Shown: positions 22,444-35,545 of the stretch, piece by piece
Position numbering within the stretch: the stretch's first letter is position 1
Layout of the letters: every line of letters starts with the position of its first letter
Assembly: GCF_902167145.1 (NCBI RefSeq)
Contig: NC_050096.1
Coordinates: 200,462,566-200,526,565 of the forward strand
Direction of reading: 5' to 3'
DNA length: 64,000 bases
DNA from: Zea mays
Lineage: Eukaryota; Streptophyta; Magnoliopsida; Poales; Poaceae
Made by a program: the position numbers and the translations under genes
Notes under the pieces: model-generated
Told to the model about the DNA's origin: nothing
Database searches by the model: none
What the model saw: the letters and a program-made list of their open reading frames with translations, nothing else

Positions 22444-25074
22444 ATGTCGGGAGCATCCGCCAAGAGGGAGTTCGGGACCGGCGAGAAGCCCGCTACAAGC
22501 CACGGGAAGGCTCCATCCGGGGAGTCCGCAAACAAGGTGAAGGGATCCCCTTCACACAACAAGTCGCGTCGGAGCGGTGACAAGAAGAAGAAGATGAGGA
22601 AGGTGGTCTACTACAAGACCGACTCTTCGTCGCCATCCACCTCCGGCTCTGACACGCCGTCCGTAACTTCTAAGCGCCATGAGCGCAAGAAGTTTAGTAA
22701 GATTCCCCTACGCTACCCTCGCATTTCCAAACGTACTCCATTACTTTCCGTCCCATTAGGCAAACCACCTATGTTTGATGGTGAAGATTATAATATGTGG
22801 AGTTATAAAATGAGGCATCATCTAACCTCACTCCACACTAGCATTTGGGATGTTGTTGAGATTGGAGTACAGGTACCATCACCGGGGGATGAAGACTATG
22901 ATTCGGACGAGGTCGCCCAAATCCGGCACTTCAACTCCCAAGCCACCACTATACTCCTTGCCTCTCTAAGTCGAGAGGAGTATAACAAGGTGCAAGGATT
23001 AAAGAGCGCCAAGGAGATTTGGGACGTACTCAAGACCGCGCACGAAGGAGACGAGGTGACCAAAATCACCAAGCGGGAAACGATCAAGGGGGAGCTCGGT
23101 CGCTTTCGGCTTCGCCAAGGGGAGGAGCCACAAGACATGTACAACCGCTTGAAGACCTTGGTGAACCAAGTGCACAACCTCGGGAGCACCAAATGGGATG
23201 ACCATGAGATGGTCAAGGTTATTCTAAGATCCCTCATTTTTTTAATCCTACGCAAGTTCAATTAATTCGTGGGAATCCTAGATATACACTAATGTCTCCC
23301 GAGGAAGTAATAGGAAATTTTGTGAGCTTTAAGTTAATGATCAAAGGCTCAAAGAAAATCATCGAGCTAGATGGCCCCTCCACGCCCGAAGCTCAACCGG
23401 TTGCATTCAAGGCAACGAAGGAGAAAAAGGAGGAGTCTACATCAAGTAGGCAACCCATCGATGCCTCTAAGCTCGACAATGAGGAGATGGCGCTCATCAT
23501 CAAGAGTTTCCGCCAAATCCTCAAGCAAAGGAGGGGGAAGGATTACAAGCCCCGCTCCAAGAAAGTATGCTACAAATGTGGTAAGCCCGGTCATTTCATT
23601 GCAAAATGTCCACTATCTAGTGACGGTGACAGGGGCGACGACAAGAAGGGCAAGAGGAGAGAAAAGAAAAGATACTACAAAAAGAAGGGTGACGATGCCA
23701 TGTGTGTCGCGAGTGGGACTCCGACGAGAGCTCCTCTGACTCCTCCTCCGACGAGGACGCCGCCAACATCGCCATCACCAAGGGACTCCTCTTCCCCAAC
23801 GTCGGCCACAAATGCCTCATGGCAAAGGACGACAAAAGGAAGAAGGTAAAATCAAGATCCTCCACTAAATATGCTTCCTCTAGTGATGAAGATAATTCTA
23901 GTGAAAATGAGGAGGATAACTTGCGGATCCTTTTTGCCAACCTAAACACGCAACAAAAAGAAAAATTAAATGAATTAATTAGTGCTATTCATAAGAAGGA
24001 TGAACTCTTGGACACTCAAGAGCACTTCCTAATTAAGGAAAATAAGAAGAATGTTAAGGTTAAAAATGCTTACGCTCTAGAAGTAGAAAAATCTGAGAAA
24101 CTATCTAGTGAACTAAGCACCTGCCATGATACTATTGTCAACCTTAGAAATGAGAATGCTAAATTAATTGCTAAGGTTGATTCAAATATTTGTGATGCTT
24201 CAATTACCAATCTTAGAGATGATAATGTTAAATTACTTGCTAAGATTGAAGATTTGAATGTCTCTCTTGCTAGCCTTAGAAATGATAATGAAAAATTAAT
24301 TGCTAAAGCTAAAGAATTAGATGTTTGCAATGTTAAAATTTCCGATCTTAGAGATAACAATAATATTTTACATGCTAAGATTGTTGAACTTAATGCTTGC
24401 AAACCCTCTACATCTACCATTGAGCATGTTACTATTTGCACTAGATGTAGAGATGTTAACATTGATGCTATTCATGATCATATGGCTTTAATTAAACAAC
24501 AAAATGATCATATAGCAAAATTAGATGCTAAAATTGCCGTGCATGACTTAGAAAATGAAAAATTTTAATTTGCTAGAAGCATGCTCTATAGTGGAAGACG
24601 CCCTGGCATCAAGGATGGCATTGGCTTCCAAAAGAGGGACAATGTCAAACTTAATGCCCCCCTAAGAGATTGTCTAACTATGGAAAGGGCACGGCTCCCA
24701 TGCCTCAGGATAACGAGGGTTACATTTTGTACCCTGTCGGTTATCCCGAGAGCAAAATTAGGAGACTTCATTCTAGGAAGTCTCATTCTGGCCCTAATCA
24801 TGCTTTTATGTATAAGGGTGAGACATCTAGTTCTAGGCAATCAACCCATGCAAAACTGCCTAGAAAGAAAACTCCTATCGCATCAAATGATTCTAAATTT
24901 TCATTTAAAACTTTTGATGCATCTTATGTGTTAACTAACAAATCCGGCAAAGTAGTTGCCAAGTATGTTGGGGGCAAGCACAAGGGGTCAAAGACTTGTG
25001 TTTGGGTACCCAAAGTTCTTGTATCTAATGTCAAAGGACCCAAAACCATTTGGGTATCTAAAATCAAGAACTAA
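22444..25074 (+). pseudogene. gag of element 2, several frameshifts
   Basis: It starts MSGASAKREFG at 22444. A basic lysine-rich N-terminus is followed by the Gag core (MFDGEDYNMWSYKMRHHL..., EEYNKVQGLKSAKEIWD), the zinc knuckle CYKCGKPGHFIAKC (about 23565), an acidic serine-rich DESSSDSSSDED region, and the coiled-coil extension to TAA at 25072. One-base deletions near 23240 and 23700 and a one-base insertion near 24565, judged against elements 1 and 3, break the frame. A further shift is likely near 24660. Confidence 0.9.
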
Positions 25075-25087
25075 ATTTGTTTTGTAG

Positions 25088-26589
25088 GTTTATGCATCCG
25101 GGGGCTCAAGTTGGATCATCGATAGCGGGTGCACAAACCATATGACAGGGGAGAAGAAGATGTTCTCCTCCTATGAGAAAAACCAAGATCCCCAACGAGC
25201 TATCACATTCGGGGATGGAAATCAAGGTTTGGTCAAAGGATTGGGTAAAATAGCTATATCACTTGACCATTCCATTTCAAATGTTTTTCTTGTAGATTCT
25301 TTAGATTACAACTTGCTTTCAGTTTTGCAATTATGTAAAATGGGTTACAATTGTCTTTTTATGGATACAGGTGTTACTGTCTTTAGAAGAAGTGATGATT
25401 CAATAGCATTTAAGGGAGTGTTAGAGGGTCAGCTATACTTAGTAGATTTTGATAGAGCTGAACTCGACACTTGCTTAATTGCTAAGACTAAAATGGGCTG
25501 GCTCTGGCATCGCCGACTAGCACATGTTGGAATGAAGAATCTTCACAAGCTTCTAAAGGGGGAACACATTTTGGGACTAATAGATGTTCATTTTGAGAAA
25601 GACAGGATTTGTAGCGCATGTGAGGCAGGGAAGCAAGTTGGTTTTCATCATCCACACAAGAACATCATGACGACTGACAGGCCACTCGAGCTCCTACACA
25701 TGGACCTATTCGGCCCGATAGCTTACATAAGCATCGGCAGGAGTAAGTACTATCTAGTTATTGTGGATGATTATTCTCGCTTCACTTGGGTGTTCTTTTT
25801 GCAGGAAAAATCTCGTACCCAAGAGACCTTAAAGGGATTCTTAAGACGGGCTCAAAATGAGTTCGGCTTAAGGATCAAGAAAATAAGAAGCGACAACGGG
25901 ACGGAGTTCAAGAACTCTCAAATTGAAGGCTTCCTTGAGGAGGAGGGCATCAAGCATGAGTTCTCTTCTCCCTACACCCCACAACAAAATGGTGTAGTGG
26001 AGAGGAAGAGTAGAACTCTATTGGACATGGCAAGAACCATGCTTGATGAGTACAAGACTTCGGATCGGTTTTGGGCCGAGGCGGTTAACACTGCCTGCTA
26101 CGCCATCAACCGGTTATATCTACACCGAATCCTCAAGAAGACATCATACGAACTCCTAACCGGTAAAAAGCCCAATGTTTCATACTTTAGAGTCTTTGAT
26201 AGCAAATGCTTTATTCTTGTTAAAAGAGGTAGAAAATCTAAATTTGCTCCTAAGGCTATAGAAGGCTTTTTACTAGGATATGATTCAAACACAAGGGCAT
26301 ATAGAGTCTTTAACAAGTCCTCTGGACTAGTTGAAGTTTCTTGTGACATTGTGTTTGATGAGACTAACGGCTCTCAAGTAGAGCAAACTAATCTTGATGA
26401 GATAGGTGATGAAGTGGCTCCGTGCGTCGCACTAAGGAACATGTCCATTGGGGATGTGTGTCCTAAGGAATCCGAAGAGCCACCACATGCACAAGATCAA
26501 CCATCTTCCTCCACACAAGCATATCCACCAACTCAGGATGAGGATATGGCTCAAAATGATGAAGGAGAAGATCAAGAAGTTGAGCCACC
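25088..26589 (+). pseudogene. pol of element 2, 5' part (PR-IN)
   Basis: Open from just after TAG (25085-25087). It has protease [23 protein letters not shown] with CSACEAGKQ, and integrase core MDLFGP, SDNGTEF and NGVVERKS. It then runs through the acidic linker to 26589, where element 3 begins. The open frame continues a few codons into the LTR by chance. Confidence 0.95.
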
Positions 26590-27844
26590 TGAAAGGGAAT
26601 TAGGCTTACACCTATTCCCTAATTGATTTTGGTGGTTGAATTGCCCAACACAAATAATCGAACTAACTAGTTTGCTCTAGTCTATAAGTTATACAGGTGC
26701 CAAAGGTTCACACTAAGCCAATAAAAAGACCAAGAAATGGGTTAGAACAAAGAGAGCAAGGGATAACCGAAGTGTGCCCTGGTCTGGCGCACCGGACAGT
26801 GTCCGGTGCACCAGGGGACTTCAAGCTGAACTTGTCACCTTCGGGAATTCTCAGAGGCGCTTCGCTATAATTCACCGGACTGTCCGGTGCACCACAGGAC
26901 AGTGTCCGGTGCCCCAGGGGAGAGCGACTCTGAACTCGCTAGCTTCGGGAATCCGCTCCGCTAAAATTCACCGGACATGTCCGGTGCACACCGGACTGTC
27001 CGGTGAGCCAGCGGAGCAACAGTTACTTCGCGCGCAACGGTCGACTGCAACGCATTAAATGCGTGCCTGCACGCGCAGAGGAGCAGTGCACGCGCGAGTG
27101 GCACACCGAACTGTCTACAAGACTTATCTGGTGCGCCACCGGACAGCAGGCGGGCCCACAAGACAGAGCTCCAACGGTCGGAACCCAACGGCCAGGTGAC
27201 GTGGTTGGCGCACCGGACAGTGTCCGGTGCGCCCGTCGACTGCAGCCTTCACCAAACGGCTAGTTTGGTGGTTGGGGTTATAAATACCCCCAACCACCCT
27301 ACATTCAAGTCATCCAAGTTTTCCACCTTCCAACTACTTACAAGAGCTAAGCATTCAATACAAGATACACCAAAGTGATCAAATCCTCTCCTAATTCCAC
27401 ACAAGAATTTAGTGATTAGTGAGAGAGATTTGTTGTGTTCTTTTGAGCTCTTGCGCTTGGATTGCTTCTTTCTTTCATTCTTTCTTGTGAACAACTCAAT
27501 TGTAACCGAGGCAAGAGACACCAATTGTGTGGTGGTCCTTGAGAGGAAGTTTGTTCCCGTTTGATTGAGAAGAAGAAGCTCACTCGGTCTGAGGGACCGT
27601 TTGAGAGAGGGAAAGGGTTGAAAGAGACTCGGTCTTTGTGACCACCTCAACGGGGAGTAGGTTTGCGAGAACCGAACCTCGGTAAAACAAATCCGCGTGT
27701 CACACTCTTTATTCGCTTGCGATTTGTTTTGCACCCTCTCTCTCGAACTCAATTATATTTCTAACGCTAACCCGACTTGTAGTTGTGATTAAGTTTGTAA
27801 ATTTCAGTTTCGCCCTATTCACCCCCCCCTCTAGGCGACTTTCA
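26590..27844 (+). repeat. 5' LTR of element 3
   Basis: 1,255 bp, begins TGAAAGGGAATTAGG (AATT, not the AAAT of elements 1 and 2). It holds palindrome arrays 26785-27230 and a TATA box at 27279. The primer site at 27846 reads ttggtagcaaagccc, degenerate. Confidence 0.95.
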
Positions 27845-27892
27845 ATTGGTAGCAAAGCCCGGTGCTTCATTAGAGCCTAACCGCTCGAAGTG

Positions 27893-30530
27893 ATGTCGGG
27901 AGATCACGCCAAGAAGGAGATTGAGACCGACGACAAGCCCACTACAAGCCACGGGAAGGCTTCATCGAAAGAGTCTCGCAACAAAGGGAAGGGGAAGGAG
28001 AAGAAATTCTCTTCCCACAAGTCGCATCGGAGTGGCGACAAGAAAAAGAAGATGAGGAAGGTGGTCTACTACGAGACTGATACTTCATCACCTTCCACCT
28101 CCGGCTCCGACGTGCCATCCATTACTTCTAAGCGCCATGAGCGCAATAAGTTTAGTAAGATCCCCCTACGCTATCCTCGCATTCCTAAACATACGCCTTT
28201 ACTTTCCATCCCATTAGGCAAACCACCTACTTTTGATGGTGAAGATTATGCTAGGTGGAGTGATTTAATGCGATTACACCTAACCTCACTCCACAAAAGT
28301 ATATGAGATGTTGTTTAGTTTGGTGTACATGTACCATCCGTAGGGGATGAAGATTATGATGAGGACGAAGTGGCCCAAATCCAACACTTCAACTCCCAAG
28401 CCTCAACTATACTCCTCGCCTCTCTAAGTCGAGAGGAGTATAATAAAGTGCAAGGGTTGAAAGGTGCCAAGGAGATTTGGGACACGCTAAAGACTGCGCA
28501 CGAAGGGGACGCGGTGACCAAAATCACCAAGCGGGAAACGATCGAGGGGGAGCTCGGTCGCTTCCGACTTCGCCAAGGGGAGGAGCCACAAGACATGTAC
28601 AACCGGCTCAAAACCTTGGTGAACCAAGTGCGCAACCTCGGGAGTAAGAAATGGTATGACCACGAAATGGTTAAGGTTATTCTTAGATCACTTGTTTTTC
28701 TTAACCCTACTCAAGTTCAATTAATTCGTGGCAATCCTAGATATACACTAATGACTCCCGAGGAAGTAATCGGGAATTTTGTGAGCTTTGAATTGATGAT
28801 CAAAGGCTCAAAGAAGATCAACGAGCTTGACGGCCCCTCCACGTCCGAAGCACAACCGGTCGCATTCAAGGCGACGGAAGAAAAGAAGGAGGAATCTACT
28901 CCAAGTCGAACACCCATCGACGCCTCCAAGCTCGACAACGAGGAGATGGCGCTCATCATCAAGAGCTTCCATCAAATCCTCAAGCAAAGGAGGGGGAAAG
29001 ATTACAAGCCCCACTCCAAGGAAGTTTGCTACAAGTGTGGTAAGCCCGGTCACTTTATAGCAAAATGTCCTATTTCTAGTGACAGTGACAGGGGCGACGA
29101 CAAGAAGGGGAGAAGAAAGGAGAAGAAGAAGTACTACAAGAAGAAAGGCGGCGATGCCCATGTTTGCCGGGAATGGGACTCCAATGAGAGCTCCACCGAC
29201 TCCTCCTCCGACGAGGACGCCGCAAACATCGCCGTCACCAAGGGACTTCTCTTCCCCAACGTCGGCCACAAGTGCCTCATGGCAAAGGACGGCAAAAGGA
29301 AGAAGGTAAAATCAAGATCCTCCACCAAATATGAAACCTCTAGCGATGAGGATAATGCTAGTAATGAGGAGGATAGCTTGCACATTCTTTTTGCCAACCT
29401 AAACATGCAATAAAAGGAAAAATTAAATGAATTGATTAGTGCTATTCATGAGAAGGATGATCTCTTGGACACCCAAGAGGACTTCCTTATTAAAGAAAAC
29501 AAAAAGATGTTAAGGTTAAAAATGCTTATGCTCTAGAAATAGAAAAATGTGAAAAATTATCTAGTGAGCTAAGCACTTGCCATGAGACTATTGACAACCT
29601 TAGAAATAAGAATGCAAAATTAATTGCTAAGGTTGATTTAAATGCTTGTGATGTTTCAACCCTCAATCTTAGAAATAATAATGATGATTTGCTTGCTAAG
29701 ATTGAAGAATTAAACATTTCTCTTGCTAGCCTTAGAAATGAAAATGAAAAATTGCTTGCTAAGGCTAAAGAACTAGATGTTTGCAATGCTACAATTTCCG
29801 ATCTTAGAGATAAAAATGATATATTGCGTGCTAAGATTGTTGAACTTAATTCTTGCAAACCCTCTACATCTACCACCGAGCATTTCACTATTTGCACTAG
29901 ATGTAGAGATGTTGATATTAAAGCTATACATGATCACCTTTCCATGATTAAACAACAAAATGATCATATAGCTAAATTAGATGCTAAAATTGCCGAGCAT
30001 GAACTAGAAAATGAAAAATTTAAGTTTGCTCGTAGTATGCTTTATAATGGGAGACGCCCTGGCATTAAGGATGGCATTGGGTTCCAACAGGGAGGCAATG
30101 TCAAACTTAATGCCCCTCCTAAGAAATTGTCCAACTTTGTTAAGGGCAAGGCTCCCATGCCTCAGGATAACGCGGGTTACATTTTGTACCCTGCCGGTTA
30201 TCCTGAGAGCAAAATTAGGAAAATTCATTCTAGGAAGTCTCACTCTGGCCCTAACCATGCTTTATGTATAAGGGTGAGACATCTAGTTCTAGGCAACCAA
30301 CCCGTGCTAAGTTGCCTAAGAAGAAAACTCCTAGTGCATCAAATGATCATAACATTTCCTTTAAAACTTTTGATGCATCCTATGTTTTAACTAACAAATC
30401 CGGCAAGATAGTTGCCAAGTATGTTGGGGGCAAACACAATGGGTCAAAGACTTGTGTTTGGGTACCCAAAGTTCTTGTGTCTAATGTCAAAGGACCCAAA
30501 ACCATTTGGGTACCTAAAGTCAAGAACTAA
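27893..30530 (+). pseudogene. gag of element 3, multiple stops
   Basis: It starts MSGDHAKKEIE. The Gag core is broken by TGA and TAG at about 28304-28320. It reopens at 28370 with EEYNKVQGLKGAKEIWD, the zinc knuckle CYKCGKPGHFIAKC (about 29027) and the acidic region. TAA replaces a Gln codon at about 29411. One-base losses lie near 29505 and 30262. The coiled coil and basic tail end at TAA 30528. Confidence 0.92.
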
Positions 30531-30543
30531 AATTGTGTTGTAG

Positions 30544-33500
30544 GTTTATGCATCCGAGGGCTCAAGTTGGATCATCGATAGCGGGTGCACAAACCACATG
30601 ACAGGGGAGAAGAAAATGTTCTCCTCCTACGAGAAAAACCAAGATCCCCAACGAGCTATCACATTCGGGGATGGAAACCAAGGTTTGGTCAAAGGATTGG
30701 GTAAAATTGCTATATCTCCTGACCATTCAATTTCTAATGTTTTTCTTGTAGATTCCTTATATTACAATTTGCTTTTCGTTTCGCAATTATGTCAAATGGG
30801 CTACAACTGTCTTTTTACTGATGTAGGTGTCACTGTCTTTAGAAGAAGTGATGATTCAATAGCATTTAAGGGAGTGTTAGAGGGTCAGCTATACTTGGTA
30901 GATTTTGATAGAGCTGAACTCGACACTTGCTTAATTGTTAAGACTAACATGGGTTGGCTCTGGCACCGCCGACTAGCCCATGTTGGGATGAAGAATCTTC
31001 ATAAGCTTCTAAAGGGAGAGCACATTTTAGGATTAACAAATGTTCATTTTGAGAAAGACAGGATTTGTAGCGCATGCCAAGCAGGGAAGCAAGTTGGTGC
31101 TCATCATCCGCACAAGAACATCATGACGACTGAGAGGCCACTGGAACTCCTACACATGGACCTATTCGGCCCGATAGCTTACATAAGCATCGGCGGGAGT
31201 AAGTATTGTCTAGTTATTGTGGATGACTATTCTCGCTTCACTTGGGTGTTCTTTTTGCAGGAAAAATCTCATACCCAAGAGACCTTAAAGGGATTCTTGT
31301 GACGTGCTCAAAACGAGTTCGGCTTAAGGATCAAGAAAACAAGAAGCGATAACGGGACGGAGTTCAAGAACTCTCAAATTGAAGGCTTCCTTGAGGAGGA
31401 GGGCATCAAGCATGAGTTCTCTTCTCCTTACACCCCACAACAAAATGGTGTAGTGGAGAGGAATAATAGAACTCTATTGGACATGGCAAGGACCATGCTT
31501 GATGAGTACAAGACTTCGGATCGGTTTTGGGCCGAGGCGGTCAACACCGCCTGCTACGCCATCAACCGGTTGTATCTACACCGAACCCTCAAGAAGACAT
31601 CATACGAACTCCTAACCGGTAAAAAGGCCAATATTTCATATTTTAGAGTCTTTGGTAGCAAATGCTTTTTTCTTATTAAAAGAGGTAGAAAATCTAAATT
31701 TGCTCCTAAGACTGTAGAAGGCTTTTTACTAGGATATGATTCAAACACAAGGGCATATAACAAGTCCTCTGGACAAGTTGAAGTTTCTTGTGACGTTGTG
31801 TTTGATGAGACTAACGACTCTCAAGTAGAGCAAGTTGATCTTGATGAGATAGGTGATGAAGAGGCTCCGTGCATCGCGCTAAGGAACATGTCCATTAGGG
31901 ATGTGTGTCCTAAGGAATCCGAAGAGCCTCCAAATGCACAAGATCAACCATCCTCCTCCACGCAAGCATCTCCACCAACTCAAAATGAGGATGAGACTCA
32001 AGTTGATGAAGGAGAAGATCAAGAAGATGAGCCACCTCAAGATGACGGCAATGATCAAGGGGGAGATGCAAATGATCAAGACAAGGAGGATGAAGAACCA
32101 AGACCGCCACACCCAAGAGTCCACCAAGCAATCCAACGAGATCACCCCGTCGACACCATCCTCGGCGACATTCATAAGGGGGTAACCACTAGATCTCGGG
32201 TTGCACATTTTTGTGAGCATTACTATTTTGTTTCCTCTATTGAGCCACACCGGGTAGAGGAAGCACTACAAGATTCAGATTGGGTAGTGGCAATGCAAGA
32301 GGAGCTCAACAACTTCACTAGGAACGAGGTATGGCATTTGGTTCCACGTCCTAATCAAAATGTTGTAGGAACCAAGTGGGTGTTCCGAAACAAGCAAGAC
32401 GAGCATGGTGTGGTGACAAGGAACAAAGACCGACTTGTGGCCAAGGGATACTCCGAAGTCAAAGGTTTGGATTTCGGTGAAACCTATGCACCCGTAGCTA
32501 GGCTTGAGTCAATACGAATATTATTAGCCTATGCTACTTACCATGGCTTCAAGCTTTATCAAATGGACGTGAAGAGTGCCTTCCTCAATGGACCAATCAA
32601 GGAAGAGGTATATGTTGAGCAACCTCCCGGCTTTGAAGATAGTGAGTACCCTAACCATGTTTATAAACTCTCTAATAGGGATGGCAATGGGTCGGGTTCG
32701 GATCGGGTATGGTAAATATCCGCCCGCGACAATACCCGCGGGTATTACTCATACCCGCCCGTGACTATACCCGCGGGTAGGATTTTGTACCCGTGCCCGT
32801 ACCCATCGGGTATCGGGCGGGTATTGGATACCCGCGGGTATAATTACATTCCACACAAATAAAACACATGGTTAACAAATTACAAGATAGAACAAAAAAA
32901 GATATAATAAATCTGATTACTGTTATAGAAGCAAGCAATATATGAGTACATAGCGTTTACACTTGAACCAAACTTCAAAGTATTCAATTCAACAAAACAA
33001 CGAAGGTCTCTTAGAGTCTTGGACATGATTACATGAACTTGAACTGTTGGATAGCAAAGAAAAAATAGCACTCGCCTGGGCTGCAGGGGCACTACCGCAC
33101 TGAGCAGGGAGCCAGGGACCCAGGGCGGGCTGGGCGAGCCAGGGGCGCTCGGTTTCTGCCTTTATGGCGGCTGGTGGTGGCTTGGATGAGAGGCTGAGAG
33201 AGAGACGGTGAGAGACCGTGACCGGTGACTTGGTGAGTGGTGACTCCGTGCGTGATTGCGTGAGGTGAGAGGACTAGGGTTCTGGATTATTGAATAAAGA
33301 TGGACATTGGGTCGGCCGGTTTCTGGTGGGATGAAAAGTGAAAACTGAAAATAATTTCGGATATCCGCCAGGACCCGCAGGTAAAAGATAAAACCCGTAC
33401 CCGACCCGATTTTATCATGGGTCGGGTATGGGTGAGACCCGCGGGTTAAATTTCGTACCCGAACCCTAAACCGACGGGTCGGATATCCGTGGATATCCGA

Positions 33501-34632
33501 ACCCGCGGGTAAAATTGCCATCCCTACTCTCTAAGGCGCTTTATGGGCTCAAGCAAGCCCCAAGAGCATGGTATGTATGCCTAAGAGATTTTCTTATCAC
33601 TAATGGCTTTAAAGTCAGAAAGGCCGATCCTACTTTATTTACTAAAACTCTTGAAAATGATTTGTTTGTATGCCAAATCTATGTTGATGATATTATATTT
33701 GGGTCTACTATCGAATCTACATGTGAAGAGTTTAGTAGGATCATGACACAGAAATTTGAGATGTCAATGATGGGGGAGTTGAAGTACTTCTTGGGATTTC
33801 AAGTGAAGCAACTCCAAGAGGGCACCTTCCAAAGCCAAACGAAGTATACTCAAGATATTCTAAGCAAGTTTGGGATGAAGGATGCCAAACCCATCAAGAC
33901 ACCCATGGGAACCAATGGACATCTCGACCTCGACACGGAAGGTAAATCCATCGATCAAAAGGTATACCAGTCGATGATAGGCTCTTTACTCTATTTATGT
34001 GCATCTCGACCGGATATTATGCTTTCTGTATGCATGTGTGCAAGATTCCAAGCCGACCCTAAGGAAGCTCACCTTACGGCCGTAAAACGAATCTTGAGAT
34101 ATTAAGTTTATACTCCTAAGTTTGGGCTTTGGTATCCTAGGGGATCCACATTTGATTTGATTGATTATTCGGATGCCGATTGGGCGGGGTGTAAAATCAA
34201 TAGAAAGAGCACATCGGGGACTTGCCAGTTCTTGGGAAGATCCTTGGTGTCTTGGGCTTCAAAGAAGCAAAATTTTGTCGCTCTTTCTACCGCCGAAGCC
34301 GAGTATATTGCCGCAGGCCATTGTTGCGCGCAATTACTTTGGATGAGGCAAACCCTTAGGGACTACAGTTACAAATTAACCAAAGTTCCTCTTCTATGTG
34401 ATAATGAGAGTGCAATCCGCATGGCGGATAATCCCGTTGAGCATAGTCGCACTAAACACATAGCCATTCGGTATCATTTCTTAAGGGATCACCAACAAAA
34501 GGGGATATCAAGATTGCATATATTAACACTAAAGATCAATTAGCCGATATCTTTACCAAGCCACTAGATGAACAAACCTTTAACAAACTTAGGCATGAGC
34601 TAAATATTCTTGATTCTAGGAATTACTTTTGA
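30544..34632 (+). pseudogene. pol of element 3, interrupted by a hAT element
   Basis: Protease with DSG, the integrase zinc-binding part and MDLFGP are intact, then TGA replaces an Arg codon at about 31300. SDNGTEF and NGVVERNN follow. The RT N-terminal part runs to 32675, where the hAT insertion sits at KLS|KALYGLKQ. RT continues with [10 protein letters not shown] (about 33680). TAA occurs at about 34103 and a frameshift near 34500 in RNase H (DADWAGCKINRKSTSG seen at 34170). Confidence 0.93.
32676..33526. mobile_element. Non-autonomous hAT element
   Basis: 851 bp with terminal inverted repeats TAGGGATGGCAA.../...TTGCCATCCCTA and a perfect 8-bp target duplication CTCTCTAA (32668-32675 and 33527-33534). 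The end resembles the Ac/Ds terminus (TAGGGATGAAA). Subterminal regions are packed with ACCCGCGGGTA-type palindromes, likely transposase sites. No transposase is encoded. Confidence 0.95.
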
Positions 34633-34807
34633 TGTCTTGCACACATAGCTCATTCATATACCTTTGATCATATCTCTTTCATGTGCTATGACTAATGTTC
34701 TTTCAAGTGAATTTCAAAACAAGTCATAGGTATATTGAAAGGGAATTGGAGTCTTCGGCGAAGATAAAGGCTTCCACTCCACTCCATAACTCATCCTTCG
34801 TCGTCGC

Positions 34808-35472
34808 TGTTGGGGGCCTTCGGCTTCCGAAGGTCCTCAAAAACATGATTTAACAATGTTTCTGGAGTAAAGTACATTAACAGGTATCTTCGGACTTGGA
34901 TCAGAGCCACAGTATGAAGAAGCACAAGGAACACGAAGGCTGGCGCAGAGCCGAAGCTGTGTGTAGAAGAGCTTTGGGAGAACGGCGGAAAAGGAAACCG
35001 ACTTAAAGATGAAAAGCCAGATTAGACATCGAAGAATTATCGTAGAGTTATTGATAAACGTGAAGGGCATTAATGTAATTTTGCATGGGCTGCGACCCGT
35101 GCCTATAAATAGGTGAACAGTATCCCCGCACTGTTCACGCTGATTTGGCATTGGCTTTTGCGTCACGCTTGTACTTTTATCTTCTCATGAGCTGAAGGGA
35201 CATTTGTAATTTGATATCATTTCTATTTTTCCATCATAATAAAATGGAAATGAGTCGACAATAATACACAACTGTTTATGTTATCTTTTAAGTTTCATAT
35301 GATTCCTTCTTCATTATTACATGTTTTTTGATGAAGGTATGTCCTTCATAACCTTCGTCCGAAAATCATTATATTCTTAGGGAAATAATGCTTCGAAGGA
35401 CGAAGGATATTAACATTTAACATTGTGTTGCCTTGTTCTTGATTCATAGCATTTGAGAACAAGTCCCCAACA
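34808..35472 (+). repeat. 5' LTR of zeon-like element
   Basis: 665 bp, TATA box at 35104 (tataaatagg). The primer site starts at 35473 (ttggcgcccacc). By eye it differs from the 3' LTR by about a dozen substitutions and a few small indels. Confidence 0.95.
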
Positions 35473-35545
35473 TTGGCGCCCACCTCCGGTGAACTCACTT
35501 CCATTTTTTGAGTCTTGAACACTTTCGGCAAGCATCACCTTCGTC

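Noticed and set aside
26590..26626. Pol C-terminal extension in element 2 (ending LGLHLFPN)
   Set aside because: These codons belong to the LTR start of element 3.
32676..33526. An open frame extending RT into new sequence ([13 protein letters not shown])
   Set aside because: The extension is the hAT terminus; RT resumes after the 8-bp duplication.
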